DNA of 64,000 nucleotides from Anodontia alba (lineage: Eukaryota; Mollusca; Bivalvia; Lucinida; Lucinidae): positions 78,656,263 through 78,720,262 of the forward strand of contig OZ024831.1 of assembly GCA_964016985.1 (NCBI GenBank), read 5' to 3'. Positions 23,661 through 34,769 of the stretch are shown one piece after another. The notes under the pieces are model-generated. The model did no database searches and was not told where the DNA came from. It was given only the letters and a program-made list of their open reading frames with translations. Position numbers and translations under genes: made by a program. Positions within the stretch are counted from its first letter, which is position 1, and the number at the start of each line of letters is the position of its first letter.

Positions 23661-26209
23661 ATGCCCCATAAGATCCCAATCTACAAAATGGCTGACTGGG
23701 GCCAGTTGAAACAGATCATGGTTGATTATTACCAAGATCTACTTACCCGTGACCCTTATGCACAGGATGTCCAGCCTTTATGGGACTCATTCATTGAATT
23801 CATAGAAAATGCAATTAAAAAATGCATCCCAGTCAGAAATGCCAAAGCAAAAGACGGCCACCCCTGGATCAATGGTGAGATCCGACATCGTTTTAGGAAA
23901 CGTGACAGACTATACCGGAAATACCGAAAGTCTGGAAACCCTAAACTCCACAGCAGATTCCTAAAGCTCAAACATGCCATCTGTAGGAAGTCAAAACAGG
24001 CTTATGAACACTATTTACTTGACATTTTAGGGTTAAACGACCCCTCAGACCCCAGCAATACCAGCCCCACCCTAAAAGCCTGCATTAAAAAGCTCTTCTC
24101 TCTGCTTAAACACTCCAAGCAAGACTCCAGTGGAGTCTCAGCCTTGAAAAAGGATGGAGTCACCCACAATGACAACAAAGAATGCTCTGACACTTTCAAC
24201 GACCAGTTCCACTCCGTCTTCAGCCCAAAGTCCCCCCTATCCCTAGGATCACTCTGCAAGATGAAACTGCAAGACCTGCTTGATGCTGGTCACAGCTTAC
24301 TCTTCACTGGCAGCCCCCACTCCCCAATGCAGGATATAGAGATCTCAGACAAAGGAATTGATAAACTTCTGTTGAAACTCAGTCCATATAAAGCTTCTGG
24401 TCCTGACCAGATCAAACCCATAGTCCTGAAGACCCTCCATGCTGAACTAGCCCCAATCCTACAGATTATCTTTCAGAGATTTCTTGAAACAGGTAAACTC
24501 CCCTCCATTTGGAAGCAGGCCAGTGTAACCCCAATATTTAAAAAGGGTGAGAAGCTCAAGCCCTCCAACTATAGGCCAATATCCCTTACATGTAGCTTAT
24601 GCAAAACTCTAGAACATATAGTTGCTTCATCCATAGTTAAACGCTTTGACCAACAGCATATCTTCTTTGAACTACAACATGGCTTCCGGGAGAAAAGATC
24701 TTGTGAGACACAACTGATAATGCTGGTAGATGAACTTCTCAAGGGGATGCTTTTGTTTGGTTTGAGGTTTTACGGCCCAGTCAACCCAGTGGGGTCATGT
24801 CGAGCGCGGTCAGTTTACCTAACCACACATTTACTGGGCAGGCTTAGTCCTCTAAGCGGTTAACCAGTATTGTGCACATCCTTTCGCCAGAAACTGACAA
24901 CTGCCCTTCTTGAATCAGCGGAAGGGAGAGAATGACCGTAGAAAATATTTCATGATCAATCTCTACGAAAGAATGTTGCCGACCTCGGCGGGGGTTGAAC
25001 CCGCGACCTCCTGGTCTCCAGTCGGACGGCGCATCCAACTGAGCCACCGAGGCCATCAAGGGGATGCAATCAGGCAAACAAACCAACTTAATTCTTTTAG
25101 ATTTTAGTAAGGCATTTGATAAGGTTGCTCATGAGAAATTGCTCTTTAAAATGAGAAATTGCTCTTTAAATTGCATCACTATGGAATTGGGGTGGGGGGG
25201 GGGGGGGGTACTCTTAGGTGGATAAAATCATTTTTGGATGATACATGTAGGTCTCAAAATGTCTTGCTAAATGGGGTCAAATCAGACAACATACCAGTAT
25301 CATCAGGGGTTCCTCAGGGATCAGTACTCGGGCCCATACTTTTTTAGCTTACATCAATGACCTACCCGAACAGGTCAAATTTAACGTCAGAATGTTTGCA
25401 GACGATACAGCTTTATACCTCACATTTTCTAAATCTTTAACACCCTCTATACTCCAACAGGATCTTCAACATCTTGAGTCTTGGGAAAAGGCCTGGGACA
25501 TGGAGTTTAATCCATCTAAATGCCAAGTCATACACATCACAAGGTCACGCCAACCTGCCCAAAACAAGTACTACTTACATGGGGTCCTCTTAGAAGCAGT
25601 ACCCGCAGCAAAATACCTAGGAGTTGATATTTCTGAAAATCTCTCCTGGAATACACACATTTCAAGAATCTCCAAAAAAGCTAATCAAACTCTGGGCTTC
25701 CTAAAGCGAAACATAAAATCCACCACGAGGACCTCAAGGCAACAGCACACAAAACAGTTGTACTGTCCCAGCTAGAATATGCCTCTAGTGTATGGAGCCC
25801 CCATACAGACACCGCAATACAGCAAATAGAAAAAGTCCAATGCCGCGCAGCAAGGTGGGTCAAAAGAGACTACAGTAGAACTTCAAGTGTGACTGCCATG
25901 CTGCAGTCACTTAACTGGAGACGTCTTGACCTACGCCGCATCGACAACAGACTCTCAGTTATGTACAAGGTCACACAGGACCTTGCTGCTATCCCCAGGG
26001 ACCAGTACCTAACAGCCCTGCAGAGACAGTCTAGAACCTCCCATCCGATGGCATACAGACAGATAGGTACATCCACAGACTATATTAAATACTCTTTCTT
26101 CCCCCGTACTATTGTTCACTGGAACTCACTCCCACCAGAAGTTGTCTCCCTGCCCAACGTTGATGACTTCAACCGGGCAGTTAGCCAGATACACCACGTC
26201 TCACCCTAA
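23661..26209 (+). pseudogene. LINE reverse transcriptase
   Basis: RNA-directed DNA polymerase of the LINE. The first piece (23661-24750) holds GPDQIKPIVLK, TPIFKKGEKLKPSNYRPISL and FELQHGFREKRSCETQL. A SINE (24751-25055) interrupts it. The second piece resumes with LILLDFSKAFD, then SSGVPQGSVLGPILF (near 25300-25347, followed by a frameshifting stop), YINDL, the catalytic FADD box at 25392 and AKYLGVDI. The C-terminal part continues to 26209 after another break near 25775. A poly-G run (about 25190-25208) and a 20-bp tandem duplication (ATGAGAAATTGCTCTTTAAA near 25131 and 25151) add further damage. Family level is CR1/jockey-type by motif style; a phylogeny would be needed for more. Confidence 0.92.
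24751..25055 (-). repeat. tRNA-derived SINE (family S1) inside the LINE, 12-bp TSD
   Basis: Minus-strand S1 copy. The 12-bp duplication TCAAGGGGATGC at 24739-24750 and 25056-25067 brackets it exactly. It splits the reverse transcriptase between the HGFREKRS and DFSKAFD motifs. It is very similar to the copy at 14124-14434, suggesting recent activity of the family. Confidence 0.95.
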
Positions 26210-26370
26210 TTTAACCAGTGCCTTGCTTTAATCTTGTAACTAGACCTTTTAACATTTCACGCTTTTACTTTCCTTTAAACTTCACAACTTTGTCTTTTCT
26301 TAGCCTGGTTTTGCACTCACATGCTACAAGTCCCAGAAATGGGTTAAGCAATATTGGAAGATAGATATTT

Positions 26371-26946
26371 TTCTTTTTTTTTATCTTAATTGTCCGGTCT
26401 TAAAATTACTACATTTTTTTTATTTTATTTCATGACTGACGCCATGGGCTTAGAAAACATATCGTTTGTTAGCTAGTTAATAAGATTGATCTGATACTTC
26501 TGGGCCGATATGTTTTCAAAAATTGTGACGACTTGGGCCGAGTTTAGTCCAACAAGTTAGACGTACGCTTCACCCATTTAATGATAATTGCTGTTTATAG
26601 GTGTGCATGCGTTCCTAAGAATAACAAAAACATAAATAACAGCATATAAATGTGAAATATGAACATCTGGAACGCAGAATTCTCATGTATACTAGGCTAT
26701 GGGAGTAGGGCCGAGTTATCCTGGGCCGACTTGCCTTTGGGCCGAGTCGTCCGTAATTCATCCCGGCACCTCTTCCATTGAACAAAAGAATGAATACCTT
26801 ATTAAAATACCTAAATCATTGACACAGATGGTGCACATTTAATTACTCCATCTATAGTAAAAACTGTTTCATGAACTGTGAACTTCGTATCCGTCAACAC
26901 CTCCTTTTTCAGGAGAGCTCCTTCAAGGGAAAGAATAGAGTAATAG
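26371..26946. other. Non-coding; contains GGGCCGACTT-type motifs
   Basis: The short motif GGGCCGA(C/G)TT recurs at about 26501, 26537, 26709, 26723 and 26738, in two clusters about 170 bp apart. No gene. The right end (about 26925-26946, AAGAATAGAGTAATAG) reads like the far part of the tail of the minus-strand LINE, cut off by the LTR element. Confidence 0.55.
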
Positions 26947-28856
26947 TGTAACGAACTTTTCCGAGCGGTTGGAAGCTTAGCTTCTTAATAGTGGTGTCTC
27001 CTGGACACAGTAATATATATATGAATTTTTCGCAGGGCTTTGCAGCCAATGATTTGTATTAGTATACGTCCGACAAGCAATAATTATAAATTTTAATTAA
27101 TAATATGTTTTCTAAATGATTTAGTTAAAATGATCAAACTGGAATTATTGGAATCAAGTACAATAGCTTACTTAGCTCAAAGAAAATTATAACACTAAAC
27201 ATACAGATGAGTCAGTCTCTCTTAGTCAGCTCTATATTGAATCTAATCTAACCCAGCTAGAGTTAATCTTCCTTCACTTCTACTAAGTACCTCTGAGACT
27301 CAGTACCTCGCCTACACTACTAGCAATTATAGAACTCTTTAGGTAATATACCTATAACTCCCTACTTAGACTCCGTACGTCTCTCAGACCACTAGCTATT
27401 ATAAAACTCCTTATGAAGTATATCTTCAACTCAATACTGCAAACTACCTCATACGTTTCTCTTGGCAAGCTACAGTGACTAGGACTCGGGAAGCACGGCA
27501 CTCTCCGATCCCTTGCGAGCATGGAGAGATCACCTTATTTCCCAGCAGCCTAAGTCAACTGTTCAGCGCTTATGCAGTCAAGTAGCTACCTTCCGATCCC
27601 AACAGGGCATGGTACAGTAGCTACGATGTTGTCTCTCTGACGGTATGACACAGACTCCCTCTTTAACTCAATACTGCAATCTACCTCTTACATGTTTCTC
27701 TTGGTAAGCTACAGTGACTAGGACTCGGGAAGCACGGCACTTTCTGATCTCTTGCTAGCATGGAGAGATCACCTTATTTCCCAGCAGTCTAAGTCAACTG
27801 ATCAGCGCTTATGCAGTCAAGTAGCTACCTTCCGATCCCAACAGGGCATGGTACAGTAGCTACGATGTTGTCTCTCTGACGGCAAGACACAGACTCCCTC
27901 TTTAACTCAATACTGCAATCTACCTCTTACATGTTTCTCTTGGTAAGCTACAGTGACAAGGACTCGGGAAGCACGGCACTTTCCGATCTCTTGCGAGCAT
28001 GGAGAGATCACCTTATTTCCCAGCAGCCTAAGTCAGCTGTTCAGCGCTTATGCAGTCAAGTAGCTACCTTCCGATCCCAACAGGGCATGGTACAGTATCT
28101 ACGATGTTGTCTCTCTGACGGCAAGACACTGACTCCCTCTTTAATTCAATACTGCAATCAACCTCTTACATGTTTCTCTTGGCAAGCTACAGTGACTAGG
28201 ACTCGGGAAGCACGGCACTTTCCGATCTCTTGCGAGCATGGAGAGATCACCTTATTTCCCAGCAGTCTAAGTCAACTGTTCAGCGATTATGCAGTCAAGT
28301 AGCTACCTTCCGATCCCAACAGGGCATGGTACAGTAGCTACGATGTTGTCTCTCTGACGGCAAGACACTGACTCATGCTTCAGCGTTATGCGGAATGCTT
28401 ATATACTACTGCTGACGTCAGCAATCCCACTAACCAATCATATTTGAGCATTTACCATTTCGATTGGTCGAGTTTATTGTGTTATATTCCTTTGCATTCT
28501 GATCGAAAAATGGGTAAGTCAGGTTGTATTTGAGCTTGCAATTACATGCGACATATGTTTTAGCTATTCTAGTAGGTTAATACTTAATAATTATTCGTAA
28601 TTAGATTGAAAGCAAGTATTTACATGATCAAATTGATAATTATTACGGGTTTTGACGATGTGTATGCCAAATGACGCCCTGGTATCCGTTTCACTGATAT
28701 TTGAGCTTGAAGGCAGCAGACGGAGTAACTCTAGCAACACGATATATCAGGGCATGGCAAGTTTTATATATAGAGAGGATGTACTGTTTCTTATACTTTT
28801 TTTTTAGTTCTTGTCGTCAGAGGCAGAACTGACAATCAAATTTTGAAATTGTCACA
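26947..28856 (-). repeat. 3' LTR (1910 bp)
   Basis: Near-identical to 29606-31527. It contains four tandem units of 237-239 bp starting near 27430, 27667, 27906 and 28145. The 124-codon plus-strand frame at 27931-28302 is a translation of these repeats on the antisense strand and not a gene. Confidence 0.93.
27430..28373. repeat. 239-bp tandem array inside the 3' LTR
   Basis: Four units each begin near CTCAATACTGCAA and contain GACTAGGACTCGGGAAGCAC, TGGAGAGATCACCTTATTTC and CAACAGGGCATGGTACAGTA. The last two units are the most alike. The matching array in the other LTR is at 30091-31033. Confidence 0.9.
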
Positions 28857-28968
28857 TTACCCACGCCTCCGACTTTGATCGTCCTCGATTAAATTCTTAC
28901 AGAAAACAAACAGAACACAATTCATACAGTTGTTCAGACAATAATTTATTGATTGATAACTGATCTGC
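28857..28968. other. LTR element interior, no coding seen
   Basis: Between the stop of the Gag-like frame and the 3' LTR. On the minus strand the last bases before the LTR read GGAGGCGTGGGTAA, a weak purine-rich candidate for the second-strand primer (polypurine tract). Confidence 0.45.
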
Positions 28969-29541
28969 CTAATTTGGAGGGGAGAAAGGCTCTTCCAGCG
29001 CCTTAACCAGTGCACCATAGTCTTTTGAATTTGTACACAAATTTCCTATCACTTCCTGTGCTTGTCCTCTGAATGACTCAGCCAGATACAAACCTTTCTC
29101 AAGATATGACCATTTATTAATTTCTGCACATGTCGCAAAATGAGCCTTATAATCCAGCCATGAGGTCGAACCATCATAAGTTGCTGCCTTAACCTTCGAA
29201 AATGGCTTCGTTGAAGAGTTATGCTCTGGCTGATTTGACACTGGCTGACTATCGAACCAACTGAATTCGTGTTCATTCTTTGTTCTTTCTACACTTCTAC
29301 CTGGGGTTTTGCAAGGTGTTTCTACTTCGCCTTCTTTCTTCTTTATAGGATTGAATCCTATCGACTGTGGCACCATGGGAATGTGAAGACTATCAACACG
29401 ACGTTGTAATTCCCTTATTTCAGTCTGCAGCTCTGTTTTTTCGCGAACTCTCATCTCTCTTAAAAATCTATTTTCATCCTGCAATTGCTCTATCTCTTGC
29501 CTCAACAATTCTAGCGCCGGTTCACAATAATTTCTATCCAT
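28969..29541 (-). CDS. Gag-like protein of the LTR retrotransposon
   Basis: The best start is the Met at 29541 (MDRNYCEPALELL), because the upstream extension to 29604 runs through the primer site. That leaves about 190 residues. Residues 8-50 form a likely coiled coil (LLRQEIEQLQDENRFLREM, then heptad-like Leu/Glu/Arg). A charged linker follows, and then a Gag capsid-like start (KAATYDGSTSWLDYKAHF ... LAESFRGQAQEVIGNL ... LVKALEEPF). It ends at a stop soon after PFSPPN, far short of a full Gag, and there is no zinc knuckle. In a complete element this protein would assemble the particle that packages the RNA. The 3' truncation goes with the large internal deletion. Confidence 0.75.
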   Translation of the reverse strand: MDRNYCEPALELLRQEIEQLQDENRFLREMRVREKTELQTEIRELQRRVDSLHIPMVPQSIGFNPIKKKEGEVETPCKTPGRSVERTKNEHEFSWFDSQPVSNQPEHNSSTKPFSKVKAATYDGSTSWLDYKAHFATCAEINKWSYLEKGLYLAESFRGQAQEVIGNLCTNSKDYGALVKALEEPFSPPN

Positions 29542-29586
29542 GATTAAGTGAGGTTGGTCTCGGCAATGGAGGTTTTGTCGATTAGA

Positions 29587-29605
29587 TCCCACCGCTGCCA
29601 CCAAA
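29587..29605 (-). promoter_or_regulatory. Primer-binding site for tRNA-Leu
   Basis: Just inside the 5' LTR (minus strand) is TGGTGGCAGCGGTGGGATC. The plus strand (ATCCCACCGCTGCCACCA) matches the 3' end plus CCA of a tRNA-Leu as I recall it. It lies 2 bases from the LTR edge, the usual place for first-strand priming. Confidence 0.8.
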
Positions 29606-31527
29606 TGTAACGAACTTTTCCGAGCGGTTGGAAGCTTAGCTTCTTAATAGTGGTGTCTCCTGGACACAGTAATATATACATGAATTTTTCGCAGGGCTTT
29701 GCAGCCAATGATTTGTATTAGTATACGTCCAACAAGCAATAATTATAAATTTTAATTAATAATACGATTTCTAAATGATTTAGTTTAAATGATCAAACTG
29801 GAATTATTGAAATCAAGTACAATAGCTTACTTAGCTCCAAGAAAATTATAACACACTAAACATACAGATTAGTCAGTCTCTCTTAGTCAGCTCTATATTG
29901 AATCTAATCTAACCCAGCTAGAATTAATCTTCCTTCACTTCTACTAAGTACCTCTGAGACTCAGTACCTCGCCTACACTACTAGCAATTATAGAACTCTT
30001 TAGGTAATATACCTATAACTCCCTACTTAGACTCCGTACGTCTCTCAGACCACTAGCTATTATAAAACTCCTTATGAAGTATATCTTCAACTCAATACTG
30101 CAAACTACCTCATACGTTTCTCTTGGCAAGCTACAGTGACTAGGACTCGGGAAGCACGGCACTCTCCGATCCCTTGCGAGCATGGAGAGATCACCTTATT
30201 TCCCAGCAGTCTAAGTCAACTGTTCAGCGCTTATGCAGTCAAGTAGCTACCTTCCGATCCCAACAGGGCATGGTACAGTAGCTACGATGTTGTCTCTCTG
30301 ACGGTAAGACACAGTCTCCCTCTTTAACTCAATACTGCAATCTACCTCTTACATGTTTCTCTTGGTAAGCTACAGTGACTAGGACTCGGGAAGCACGGCA
30401 CTTTCTGATCTCTTGTGAGCATGGAGAGATCACCTTATTTCCCAGCAGTCTAAGTCAACTGATCAGCGCTTATGCAGTCAAGTAGCTACCTTCCGATCCC
30501 AACAGGGCATGGTACAGTAGCTACGATGTTGTCTCTCTGACGGCAAGACACAGACTCCCTCTTTAACTCAATACTGCAATCTACCTCTTACATGTTTCTC
30601 TTGGTAAGCTACAATGACTAGGACTCGGGAAGCACGGCACTTTCCGATCTCTTGCGAGCATGGAGAGATCACCTTATTTCCCAGCAGCCTAAGTCAGCTG
30701 TTCAGCGCTTATGCAGTCAAGTAGCTACCTTCCGATCCCAACAGGGCATGGTACAGTATCTACGATGTTGTCTCTCTGACGGCAAGACACTGACTCCCTC
30801 TTTAATTCAATACTGCAATCAACCTCTTACATGTTTCTCTTGGCAAGCTACAGTGACTAGGACTCGGGAAGCACGGCACTTTCCGATCTCTTGCGAGCAT
30901 GGAGAGATCACCGTATTTCCCAGCAGTCTAAGTCAACTGTTCAGCGCTTATGCAGTCAAGTAGCTACCTTCCGATCCCAACAGGGCATGGTACAGTAGCT
31001 ACGATGTTGTCTCTCTGACGGCAAGACACTGACTCATGCTTCAGCGTTATGCGGAATGCTTATATACTACTGCTGACGTCAGCAATCCCACTAACCAATC
31101 ATATTTGAGCATTTACCATTTCGATTGGTCGAGTTTATTGTGTTATATTCCTTTGCATTCTGATCGAAAAATGGGTAAGTCAGGTTGTATTTGAGCTTGC
31201 AATAACATGCGACATATGTTTTATCTATTCTAGTAGGTTAATACTTAATAATTATTCGTAATTAGATTGAAAGCAAGTATTTACATGATCAAATTGATAA
31301 TTATTACGGGTTTTGACGATGTGTATGCCAAATGACGCCCTGGTATCCGTTTCACTGATATTTGAGCTTGAAGGCAGCAGACGGAGTAACTCTAGCAACA
31401 CGATATATCTGCAACTGCAGGGCATGGCAAGTTTTATATAAAGAGAGGATGTACTGTTTCTTATACTTTTTTTTTTAGTTCTTGTCGTCAGAGGCAGAAC
31501 TGACAATCAAATTTTGAAATTGTCACA
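29606..31527 (-). repeat. 5' LTR (1922 bp)
   Basis: It carries the same four tandem units (starting near 30091, 30328, 30567 and 30806). It differs from the other LTR by a 10-bp insertion near 31408 (CTGCAACTGC) and scattered substitutions. The frame at 30652-30963 is a repeat by-product. Confidence 0.93.
31059..31140 (-). promoter_or_regulatory. Candidate LTR core promoter: CCAAT, CRE, TATA
   Basis: Read on the minus strand: a CCAATCG box near 31122, an inverted CCAAT (ATTGGTT) near 31095, a perfect palindromic CRE TGACGTCA at 31074-31081, and TATATAAG at 31059-31066, about 8 bp further on. Transcription would start near 31030, at the edge of the tandem array. The same arrangement is conserved in the other LTR (CRE 28413-28420, TATA 28398-28405). 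A second TATATAAAA-like box lies near 31430. Inferred from sequence only. Confidence 0.6.
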
Positions 31528-31531
31528 ATAG

Positions 31532-33540
31532 AATAGAATCTTTTATTTCCGTAGTGGTCCCTTTATGGACATAACAAGACATAACAACAAAAAATAGTCA
31601 ATGTATCAAAGAAAGCATACTTCTTGAAATTTAAAATGACATGAGATCAACAACATTGCATCAAAATGATAGTGACATAGTGATCCATAGACATCCCAAT
31701 CCGCCCAAATAATTGGCCTACTTCAATTTAGCTGTGGCACCCCTGGTGTGGCCCAGTTTGCCACACCTCTAGCCAGTCAGGCTAAACACAGATAAAATCC
31801 AAATATTTAGTCAGTTTAAGAAGGTCCAAAAACTACCATATCATTGAAGTCGAAATTAGTAAAGAAACTCAATAATGATAGTAAATGAATGAAGTGACTC
31901 TACTGAAATTGGCTACTTTTAGGTATTTATTTTCTTATTTCAAAGCATGTATGTATAAAATGTGCATTTCAGATTTTTTTTTTTTTTCAGAATTTTTGCT
32001 GGTGATACATCTAATGCTATTCATTCACCAGGACCTGTGATATGGGAAGTGAGTCCCTAGCTCTCACCAGAGAGGTAAACCTTTGCTTCTTCAGCAGAGG
32101 TAATGATCGAATCTGGAATGGCATTCTAATCTCTGATTGTTTGAGGGAAGAATAAGCTCTAGTAAATGTCAGTTCTTGTACCGGGGTTCTGAAAAGTCAG
32201 TGAGTGATGATTTCTACTGCGCCTAATTGGGGGGATAAGGTCAGCTGTTGGAATGCTGGCAGTACCCTTTAGACTTTTGTACAAAAGAATCGGTCTACTG
32301 TCCCTCCTCCTTTTCTTGAGCGACACCCATTTTAGTTTTTCCAGTATTCCAGTCATACTCCCAGTTTCAGAACAGTAATTGCTAGTAACAAACCTAGCAG
32401 CCCTGTTCTGAACTTTTTTTCGATTTCTTGTTGAAGAACCACGCCTTGGGGATCCAAAACACAGCTGCCATATTCCAAATAGGGGGCGAATAAATCTCCT
32501 ATATGCTGCCTCCTTAACATCCTGAGGACATTGCTAAAGATTTCGTCTTAGAAAACCAAGAGTTCTGTTTGCCTTACTAAACGTGTTGCTGATATGTGTA
32601 TTCCATCTCAAGTCAGGTGTGATTGTTACTCTTAGGTATTTGATGGAATCCACATTTTCGAGAACCGTACCCTCTAAAGTGTAAGAAGCCTCAATTTCAT
32701 TTGTTCTTTTCAAAGTTATCTGCTTTATATTGCATTTGACTGGCTCAAATCTCATACCCAATTTTCTGGGCCAACATCCTAATCTATCTATATCCTTCCG
32801 AGGTTTCAATGAGTCGTCTGTGTCTCTGATTTCACGACAGTCATCTGCGAAAAGTCGTATTTCTGAGCCTGTGTCTGTGGAAAAATCATTTATGTACAGG
32901 GAACAATAATGGACCAAGAACGGTCCCTTGTAGGACACCTGACAAAACTGGAGACCACTACTAAGTTTCACTGTTTACAACAGCTCATTGTGTTTTATAG
33001 CAAAGAAAGGAATCTATCTACCTACGTGTCTTTCCGCTAATGCCATAACCAAATAATTTGCTTTCAAGAAGTTCATGAGGTGGGATGTCAAAAGCCTTCT
33101 CGAAGTCCAGAATAAATGTGTCAACCTGTCCTCCTTTGTCCAAGATTTTTACCCAATCATTTATAACAGTGGTCAACTGAGTTTCACAACTGTGCCTTTT
33201 CCTAAATGCATGTTACCTGTCGGAAAAGAGCTGATATTCATCCAAGTGAGTCATGATATTTGAGTGTACTATATGTTCAAGCAACTTACATGGCACGCAT
33301 GTCAAGGACACGGGGTGATAATTACAAGCAAGAGCCTTATCCCCTTTCTTAAAGAGGGGACAAATGTTCAAAAGATTGTTGGAACAAATGTGCAAATACT
33401 GGATCTAGTTCATTTGCTAGCTCCTTTAGGACTCTAGGATGAAGCTCGTCAGGTCCTAAGGCTTTTGAGGGATTCAAGCGCCTTTGAGTAACTTAATCAT
33501 TCTTTCTGTAGACACCACAATACTACATGTATCCATGAAA
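31532..33540 (-). pseudogene. 5'-truncated CR1/L2-like LINE (reverse transcriptase part)
   Basis: Read on the minus strand: GPDELHPRVLKELANEL near 33420-33470; NICPLFKKGDKALACNY...VSLTCVPCKLLEHI (33213-33395); then, after further breaks, YINDFSTDTGSEIRLFADD with the catalytic FADD box (32534-32971) and IKYLRVTITPDLRWNTHI; and a C-terminal stretch at 32159-32356. A 3' UTR runs to an ATTCTATTCTAT tail at about 31532-31545. There are many frameshifts and the endonuclease is missing. It is distinct from the 22.7-kb LINE. Its tail is the insertion site of the LTR element. Confidence 0.85.
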
Positions 33541-33974
33541 GGGACCGATCAAACAAAGTCATTGAATTTACGCCATGCCTAAATTCCGATGGACATGTCT
33601 TTGTTTATTAGTAATCAAGTGTCAGTGATGTAGGTGAGATAAGTGGACCAACACACAACTTTACAGGAAAGTTTGCGGACTTACAAATGCGTTTGAAGCG
33701 TTCAAAGTTTTCACGGTTTCTAAGCTAATTCCTATCGTATATTCAGCGCCCGTGAAAGGGCCGAAAAAAGCTCACAATTTATTTCATATATCTATTCATA
33801 TGCATTAATTGATATATCAAGCGTGTTCCTATCCTATTTCCGAAGTATTTAGCTGTACCATTATATTTGAATGTTATATCACCTTTTGCTTGAGGTATCC
33901 ATTGGGAATGCACCGATGGAAAACTGAAAAAAAAAAAACAAAAACAAAAAAAAAAACAACAAGAACACATCTAT
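33541..33974. other. No gene seen
   Basis: Dispersed repeat sequence including GCGTTCAAAGTTTTCACGG...CCTATCGTATATTC, which recurs at about 37005-37055, and an A-rich CAAAAACAAAAAAAAAAC tract near 33937. Confidence 0.5.
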
Positions 33975-34493
33975 GGTGTTTTAATCTAAGTCCTTGGCCC
34001 CTAAGTCATAGGCATGCTGATGAAATTTTTGGACCAATATCTATCATCATACAAATATGAATTAAATCCCTCACAATGTCTGGCAATTCTTTAACTAAAA
34101 ACTTTTAACATGAAAACTCTGTCCATGATCTTGACACTTACGTCATAGCCACGAGTTAAGATGGTGCTGATGAAATTGTTTGAAAAATATCTATCATTAT
34201 ACCAAATATTAATTGAGTCCATCATAAGGTTTGGGAGTAATGAGCTCTTAAACCAAAAACTGAAACCTGAAAATTATAAGTCTGTGATCTCGACCCTAAA
34301 AGTACGGGCATGGGTCCTGATGACATTTTCAGACCAATATCTATCTTCATACAATAAGAACTAAATCCATCATGAGGCCTGTGAGTAGTGAGCTCTAACA
34401 AACTTTAACTAAAAACTTTAACTTCTTTGCAAGGCAAAGACTGTGGTGATTGCTAATAGCTCTGCCTGAACTTAAGTTCAGGCGAGTAATAAC
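33975..34493 (-). mobile_element. Small hairpin-tipped tandem-core element
   Basis: Three units of about 140 bp (TTTTNGACCAATATCTATC, GATGGTGCTGATGAAATTG) end in the hairpin GCCTGAACTTAAGTTCAGGC at 34468-34487, followed by GAGTAATAA. Same architecture as the 1-3 kb and 11.6-kb elements, with a different core. Confidence 0.6.
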
Positions 34494-34544
34494 AAGACCA
34501 TGTTACTGTTTGTTGATGTGTCCCAAAACTTGGCTGGATGAGAA

Positions 34545-34611
34545 GCAAACAATGTAGATCCAGATCAGGTGCCACCTTCTGTGACATCTGATCTGGGTGT
34601 ACATTGTTTGT
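34545..34611. mobile_element. Foldback hairpin, family FB1
   Basis: GCAAACAATGTAGATCCAGA and its inverse (TCTGGGTGTACATTGTTTGT, with few mismatches) form arms of about 27 bp around a short loop. Members of the family lie at about 4056-4107, 42461-42525, 46764-46831, 49108-49174, 49879-49943 and 60178-60244, plus one split by a SINE (60556-60934). Confidence 0.75.
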
Positions 34612-34769
34612 TCAGGCGTATATTACTGTAATTTTAGGGTAAATGTGATATCCACCAATTCTGCAAGCACGTAGCAAAGGCTTTGATCAGACTGTGTAGA
34701 TGTGAAAACTGGTCTGTGAATTCACTGTCTGCATATGTCATGGAGACATCATTCTGCCTGGTTTTTGGT

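Larger units (their letters stand above)
22700..26370 (+). mobile_element. CR1/jockey-like LINE, near full length, inactivated
   Basis: A non-LTR retrotransposon with an AP-endonuclease domain followed by a reverse transcriptase and a short 3' UTR (about 26210-26370, ending near GGGTTAAGCAATATTGGAAG). It is split by a SINE at 24751-25055 and disabled by several indels. The 5' boundary is uncertain: a 63-codon frame (22720-22911) lies just before the endonuclease and may be a relic of the upstream region. Confidence 0.9.
26947..31527 (-). mobile_element. Ty3/gypsy-like LTR retrotransposon, internally deleted, 4-bp TSD
   Basis: Two long direct repeats (26947-28856 and 29606-31527) bound 749 bp of internal sequence. 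Read on the minus strand each LTR starts TGTGACAATTTC and ends GTTCGTTACA (TG...CA). The flanks are ATAG on both sides (26943-26946 and 31528-31531), a 4-bp duplication. The interior has a tRNA-Leu primer site and one Gag-like frame; protease, reverse transcriptase, RNase H and integrase are all absent. It could be moved only with enzymes from another copy. The LTRs are almost identical, so the insertion is young. Confidence 0.93.

Noticed and set aside
27931..28302. 124-codon open frame (and its twin at 30652-30963)
   Set aside because: Lies in the 239-bp tandem array of the LTRs and is antisense to the retrotransposon. The similarity is due to repeat identity.
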